DNA of 8,572 nt, from positions 1 to 8,572 of the forward strand of contig JBCCFC010000563.1 of assembly GCA_039029935.1 (NCBI GenBank), written 5' to 3'. Every line of letters begins with the position of its first letter. Positions within the stretch are counted from its first letter, which is position 1. The stretch comes from G039029935 sp039029935 (GTDB lineage Bacteria > Chloroflexota > Anaerolineae > Caldilineales > Caldilineaceae). The notes under the pieces are model-generated. The model had not been told where the DNA came from. It saw only the letters and a list, made by a program, of their open reading frames with translations, and did not search any database. Made by a program: the position numbers and the translations under genes. Below are positions 5,440 through 8,572 of this stretch, piece by piece.

Positions 5440-6665
5440 CACATAATCCAGAGACACATAATCCAGAGACACACAATCCAGAAGTCGCTTACGGCGCATC
5501 CACACTACCTGCGGGTATCCGCTCGCGCTTTCTTCAACACGGCAATGGCCTCAATGTCCATTTCCTAGAGGCGGGTTTTGAGACACCCAACCGTCCCTGT
5601 GTGCTATTGCTACATGGCTTTCCCGAACTGGCCTACAGTTGGCGTAAGCAGATGTTACCACTGGCCGAGGCAGGCTACCATGTGATTGCGCCCGATCAGC
5701 GTGGGTATGGACGCACGGTGATTGCGGATGGGCATTGGGATGGCAGCTATGACGGTGAGTTGTCTTCTTTTCGGATGTTTAACAAGGTGAGAGATGTGTT
5801 GTCGCTGGTCTATGCATTGGGCTATACGTCGGTGGCGGCGGCCATCGGCCATGACTATGGCTCGCCTGTGGCCGCATATTGTGCGCTACTGCGTCCCGAT
5901 GTGTTTCGCTCTGTCACGATGATGAGTGCGCCCTTTGGGGGGCCACCGTCATTACCCACACCTCAGCAGGATATCACAGGTGACACAGGTGACACAGGTG
6001 ACACAGATGACAGAGCCGATGCGCCAAGCATCCACGATGACTTAGCGGCATTGCCACGCCCACGCAAGCACTATCAATACTACTATTCGATGCGTGAGGC
6101 CAATGATAATATGCACAAGGCTGCGCAAGGTGTCCATGATTTTCTGCGCGCCTATTATCACCATAAGAGCGCAGACTGGGTGCAGAACAAGCCCTATCGG
6201 CTGGAAGCGTGGTCCGCCACTGAGCTTGCCAAGATGCCGACCTATTACATTATGGATTTGGCCGAGGGTATGGCCGAAACGGTTGCCAAAGAGATGCCTT
6301 CGCCTGAACAGGTGGCGACCTGTGCGTGGATGACAGAAGAGGAGTTGCGTGTGTATAGCAGCGAGTATGAACGCACCAGCTTTCAGGGAGGCTTGCAGTC
6401 CTATCGCTGTGGGCAGGACCCGCGTTACTCGACTGAGCTAGAGCTATTTGCCAACCGCACGATTGATGTGCCAGCCTGTTTTATCTCTGGGGCCAGCGAT
6501 TGGGGTGTCTATCAACGACCAGCCAGCTTTGAGCGCATGCAAACAGAAGCGTGTACGCAGATGACCGATGTGCATTTTGTTGAGGGCGCAGGCCATTGGG
6601 TGCAACAGGAGCAGCCCGATGCCGTGAATACGTTATTGTCGGCATTTTTGCAGAACCAAAGATGA
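5436..6665 (+). CDS. epoxide-hydrolase-like alpha/beta hydrolase
   Basis: 409 residues, no signal peptide, so probably cytoplasmic. Motifs of the soluble epoxide hydrolase group are in order: oxyanion-hole HGFPE (60-64), DQRGYGRT (87-94), nucleophile elbow GHDYGS with Asp140 as nucleophile (Asp rather than Ser), acid Asp355 in GASDWGVYQ, and His387 in GAGHWVQQEQP. Lid tyrosine candidates are in HYQYYYS (212-218) and Y323 of GGLQSYR. Such enzymes open epoxides to diols; haloalkane dehalogenases share the Asp nucleophile but usually lack the HGFPE form. The ATG overlaps the previous stop (ATGA), indicating translational coupling with the secreted hydrolase. It is longer than usual because of a three-copy THNPE N-terminus (residues 2-16) and a TGD-rich insert (181-192), both from tandem DNA repeats. 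The conserved domain begins near residue 27, so the THNPE leader may be dispensable. Confidence 0.88.
   Translation: MTHNPETHNPETHNPEVAYGASTLPAGIRSRFLQHGNGLNVHFLEAGFETPNRPCVLLLHGFPELAYSWRKQMLPLAEAGYHVIAPDQRGYGRTVIADGHWDGSYDGELSSFRMFNKVRDVLSLVYALGYTSVAAAIGHDYGSPVAAYCALLRPDVFRSVTMMSAPFGGPPSLPTPQQDITGDTGDTGDTDDRADAPSIHDDLAALPRPRKHYQYYYSMREANDNMHKAAQGVHDFLRAYYHHKSADWVQNKPYRLEAWSATELAKMPTYYIMDLAEGMAETVAKEMPSPEQVATCAWMTEEELRVYSSEYERTSFQGGLQSYRCGQDPRYSTELELFANRTIDVPACFISGASDWGVYQRPASFERMQTEACTQMTDVHFVEGAGHWVQQEQPDAVNTLLSAFLQNQR
5439..5483 (+). repeat. 15-bp in-frame tandem repeat, three copies, at the gene start
   Basis: Units 5439-5453 and 5454-5468 are identical, and 5469-5483 differs at two bases. 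They encode (THNPE)x3 immediately after the start codon of the epoxide-hydrolase-like gene, right at the ATGA overlap. Because the period is a multiple of three, copy-number change would not break the frame. Confidence 0.95.
5976..6011 (+). repeat. 9-bp in-frame tandem repeat, four copies
   Basis: Three identical ACAGGTGAC units (5976-5984, 5985-5993, 5994-6002) and one variant ACAGATGAC (6003-6011) encode TGDTGDTGDTDD. They sit in the loop between the core domain and the lid of the epoxide-hydrolase-like protein. The insert is likely flexible and surface-exposed. Confidence 0.93.
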
Positions 6666-6677
6666 GTATCAGGCCAG

Positions 6678-6925
6678 TCCAAAAAAAAATACCCATTGGG
6701 TCGCGGAGTTAGAACTCTCTAAGTAAACCCAATAAAATAATTAGAAATAGCGGAATAAGCATTCTCTAATGCGACCTCCGGCACAAGAGAGCGCCTAACT
6801 CCGCTTTATTTCTAAAAACTTATTTGGGTTTACTTAGTGCGGGTTGTACACGAGAAATCCGGCAATAGGCTCCAGATGGTTCCCCTACCTAACTCCGCAA
6901 ACCTGTGGGTATTTTATTTTGTGGA
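6678..6925. repeat. nested inverted-repeat element, possible MITE or structured RNA
   Basis: The outer arms 6681-6712 and 6889-6920 form a long helix: AAAATACCCA (6686-6695) with TGGGTATTTT (6906-6915), and GCGGAGTTAG (6703-6712) with CTAACTCCGC (6889-6898), joined by partly paired bases. Adding TCCA/TGGA at both ends extends it to 6678-6925. Inside is a second stem, 6719-6754 with 6800-6837: 13 perfect pairs (6719-6731/6825-6837), then 9 (6741-6749/6807-6815), then 5 (6750-6754/6800-6804). At the tip is a small hairpin, GCATT (6759-6763)/AATGC (6768-6772). The word CTAACTCCGC also recurs at 6795-6804. No transposase, open frame or clear target-site duplication is visible. It could be a non-autonomous mobile element, a structured non-coding RNA, or a bulky bidirectional terminator between convergent genes. 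Confidence 0.75.
6681..6701 (-). terminator. possible intrinsic terminator for leftward transcription
   Basis: Read on the minus strand, ACCC-AAT-GGGT is followed by AT9, giving a nine-U tract after a short stem. The stem is only 4 bp by itself, but the much longer outer arm pairing of the element also ends at the same U-tract. It would stop transcripts arriving from the znuA side. On the plus strand the mirror end of the element is followed by ATTTTATTTT, so the structure may work in both directions. Position and U-tract are seen; activity is inferred. Confidence 0.4.
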
Positions 6926-6931
6926 TTAGCC

Positions 6932-7062
6932 TCACAGGAAGGTCAGAAAGAGTTACGATGACGCAGTTCGTTTTGGGACAACCCGATACGTTCTTGTACC
7001 GCTCATTAACAATTCACGAATTCATCAATTCATCAATTCACCAATTCATAACCTTCCTGTGA
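6932..7062. repeat. 12-bp perfect inverted repeat bracketing a 107-bp spacer
   Basis: TCACAGGAAGGT (6932-6943) and ACCTTCCTGTGA (7051-7062) are exact reverse complements. They enclose 107 bp that hold no convincing gene and end in an 8-bp tandem array. The right arm lies only five bases beyond the znuA stop, so the stem could protect or end the znuA transcript, or it could be the terminal repeats of a tiny insertion. No U-tract directly follows either arm. Confidence 0.7.
7011..7050. repeat. 8-bp tandem repeat, five copies
   Basis: Units at 7011, 7019, 7027, 7035 and 7043 all begin AATTCA and end CG, TC, TC, CC or TA. The array abuts the right arm of the 12-bp inverted repeat and lies just downstream of the znuA stop. 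It is A/T-rich and non-coding. Confidence 0.9.
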
Positions 7063-7067
7063 ATCTC

Positions 7068-8572
7068 CTACTTCAACGCCCCTACAATCGCATTCATATT
7101 ATAGCGCATAAAATCTAAATAACTCGCTGCAGGTCCATCAGCATCACTCAGCGACTCGGTGTAGATGGTCACCACCTGAATACCGAGGTCAGCCGCAATC
7201 TGCTCGGCAAGATCACTATTGGCGGAACTACCCACAAAAATGGCTGAAACCCCTTCTGCGTCGATTTGATTTTGCAAGGCAGCAAGGTCAGCCGCAGAGG
7301 GAGATGCCAACGTACTCAACGATGGAATCACGGAACCAATGACTTCAAAGTCATACGCCGCTGCAAAATAGCCCAATGCCTCATGGTCTGTGACAAGTTT
7401 GCGTTGGTCTTCGGGCAATGTCTCCACCAGACCCTCAAGCTCAGTTTCTAATGTCGCCAACTCAGCAAGGTAGGCTGCGGCATTGGCTTCATACAGTTCT
7501 GCACCTGCTGGGTCCAAATCACTTAACACATGCTCAATTGTCTCGACCCACTGCTCAACTGCATGTATACTAAACCATGTATGCGGGTCTACCCCCCCGT
7601 GATCATGAGCATGACCCTCATCTTTGTCGGCATCATGAGCATGTTCATCGCCTTCTGCGTCGTGAGCATGACCCTCATCTTTGTCGGCATCATGAGCGTG
7701 TTCATCGCCCTCTTCATCATGAGCGTGTTCATCGCCCTCTTCATCATGAGCGTGTTCATCGCCTTCGGCATCATGAGCGTGTTCATCGCCCTCTTCATCA
7801 TGAGCGTGTTCATCGCCTTCGGCATCATGAGCGTGTTCATCACCCTCGGCATCATGGGCGTGTTCATCACCCTCGGCATCATGAGCATGTTCATCGCCTT
7901 CTGCGTCGTGAGCATGAGCCTCATCTTTGTCGGCATCATGAGCGTGTTCATCACTCTCTTCATCATGAGCGTGTTCATCACCCTCTTCATCATGGGCATG
8001 TTCATCGCCTTCTGCGTCGTGAGCATGCCCCTCATCTTTGTCGGCATCATGAGCGTGTTCATCACCCTCGGCATCATGAGCATGCCCCTCATCTTTGTCG
8101 GCATCATGAGCGTGTTCATCACCCTCTTCATCATGTGCATGGGGAGCATCCAAGCCAGACGTGTCAACATCCGCATTCACTGAGACAGTTACGCCATCAC
8201 CATCAACAGAACTCAAAATCCCCTCAAGTGCTTCTTCCAAATGCAACCCGTTGATAAAGGTTACATGGGCGTCGTTGAGCGCAATCAGGTCTCGTGGCGT
8301 GGGTTGATAACTGTGCGGATCGGCACCAGTCGGAAACAATCCGGTTAGGGTAATGCGATCACCACCAACCTGCGCCACAACATCAGCGACGATATTGGTT
8401 GAGGCCACGACCTGCAGTTTGTCGCCTTCAGCCAAGGTGACAGCCATGAGTTCTACTGGTTCATCTGCATGATGTTCCTCTTCTGTATGAGTGTCCGTTG
8501 AACTATCCGTATTGGTATCTGTATTGATATCTGTACCAAGTGGTGTAGCAGCACAACCACTCAAAAGTAATA
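7068..8572 (-). CDS. znuA: ZnuA/TroA-family metal-binding lipoprotein with giant His-rich loop (5' end outside window)
   Basis: Solute-binding protein of a zinc (or manganese) ABC transporter, family PF01297. The gene is cut by the window edge: codons at 8570-8562 read L-L-L and continue into S-G-C, a full lipobox (LSGC). The true start and signal peptide therefore lie beyond 8572, and the mature protein begins at the Cys, lipid-anchored outside the membrane. Counting from the TTG at 8564, candidate metal ligands are H84 (GADPHSYQP), H328 (VDPHTW), H394 (VTDHEALGYF) and E470 (YTESLSD). His at the third site favours zinc over the Mn-type Glu. Between H84 and H328, exactly where ZnuA proteins carry a short His loop, there are 19 HAHD-acidic units plus a final HAHDH (142-322). 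An acidic Thr/Asp linker follows the Cys. The C-terminus (RYNMNAIVGAL) is complete. Permease and ATPase partners are not in the window. Confidence 0.93.
   Translation of the reverse strand, partial: LLLSGCAATPLGTDINTDTNTDSSTDTHTEEEHHADEPVELMAVTLAEGDKLQVVASTNIVADVVAQVGGDRITLTGLFPTGADPHSYQPTPRDLIALNDAHVTFINGLHLEEALEGILSSVDGDGVTVSVNADVDTSGLDAPHAHDEEGDEHAHDADKDEGHAHDAEGDEHAHDADKDEGHAHDAEGDEHAHDEEGDEHAHDEESDEHAHDADKDEAHAHDAEGDEHAHDAEGDEHAHDAEGDEHAHDAEGDEHAHDEEGDEHAHDAEGDEHAHDEEGDEHAHDEEGDEHAHDADKDEGHAHDAEGDEHAHDADKDEGHAHDHGGVDPHTWFSIHAVEQWVETIEHVLSDLDPAGAELYEANAAAYLAELATLETELEGLVETLPEDQRKLVTDHEALGYFAAAYDFEVIGSVIPSLSTLASPSAADLAALQNQIDAEGVSAIFVGSSANSDLAEQIAADLGIQVVTIYTESLSDADGPAASYLDFMRYNMNAIVGALK
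7614..8141 (-). repeat. 27/30-bp coding minisatellite (HAHD array) in znuA
   Basis: The 528 bp divide exactly into 14 units of 27 bp (HAHD[A/E]E[G/S]DE) and five of 30 bp (HAHDADKDE plus G or A). A closing HAHDH lies at 7599-7613. Reading from the N-terminus, the 30-bp units are numbers 2, 4, 8, 17 and 19. Each of the first four is followed by an AEGDE unit, suggesting that 57-bp doublets were duplicated as blocks. Synonymous differences between units show that the array is not freshly made. Both periods are multiples of three, so expansion or contraction keeps the frame. Confidence 0.97.

Noticed and set aside
6844..7062. 72-codon plus-strand open frame between the convergent genes
   Set aside because: It starts inside the structured element, ends in translated octamer repeats, has no ribosome site and no recognisable domain.
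7614..8141. CRISPR-like regular array
   Set aside because: Units abut without unique spacers, have two mixed lengths divisible by three, and translate as HAHD repeats inside a complete znuA frame.
7530..8254. Long open frames on the plus strand and in a second minus frame across the znuA repeat
   Set aside because: They exist only because a repeat with periods divisible by three has no stops in other frames; the translations are low-complexity and lack any independent domain.
8562..8564. TTG at 8564 as the znuA start
   Set aside because: It encodes the Leu of the lipobox (LSGC). The frame runs on through two more Leu codons to the window edge, so the gene is simply cut.

Overview
The window carries six protein genes separated by unusually repeat-rich intergenic DNA. 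It reads as ordinary bacterial chromosome: no phage, plasmid, IS transposase, tRNA, rRNA or CRISPR array is visible. Base composition looks close to even. The best taxonomic hint is the secreted hydrolase, with a Cys-flanked LysM domain followed by a Thr/Pro-rich linker, a style I associate with Chloroflexota (Anaerolineae/Caldilineae). The many short palindromic and tandem repeats between genes fit that too. The first gene, however, resembles a small membrane-protein family I associate with proteobacteria. The assignment is therefore a lean towards Chloroflexota, not a conclusion.

Layout. (1) 1-182: repeat-containing intergenic DNA. (2) 183-866 (-): single-pass membrane protein with one EF-hand-like loop, no known function. 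It is divergent from (3) 1016-2218 (+), a chromate transporter (ChrA). A perfect 12-bp hairpin lies in the shared upstream region. (4) 2223-2302: imperfect inverted repeat between the convergent chrA and (5) 2316-3743 (-), an archaeal-type AAA+/STAND-like ATPase with a C-terminal DUF234 nuclease-like domain. (6) 3744-4080: a 337-bp divergent intergenic region with a 12-bp inverted repeat, a fragment related to the repeat at 6.7 kb, and three hairpins, two of them a perfect 28-bp tandem duplication. (7) 4081-5439 (+): secreted LysM-linked S9-type alpha/beta hydrolase, overlapping by ATGA with (8) 5436-6665 (+), an epoxide-hydrolase-like alpha/beta hydrolase. The two form a tight operon. (9) 6666-7067: non-coding. 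It holds a nested inverted-repeat element of about 240 bp with two long stems, then a 12-bp inverted repeat enclosing five 8-bp tandem repeats. (10) 7068-8572 (-): ZnuA/TroA-type metal-binding lipoprotein, cut by the window edge just upstream of its lipobox. Its His-rich loop is expanded to 19 in-frame minisatellite units.

Functionally the genes look like separate small units: metal or oxyanion handling (ChrA, ZnuA), two coupled hydrolases, and an orphan ATPase-nuclease. I do not see a defence island or biosynthetic cluster. The items most worth a second look are the nested inverted-repeat element at 6678-6925 with its related fragment near 3933, the ZnuA histidine array, and the ATPase whose nuclease-like motif reads E-x-R.
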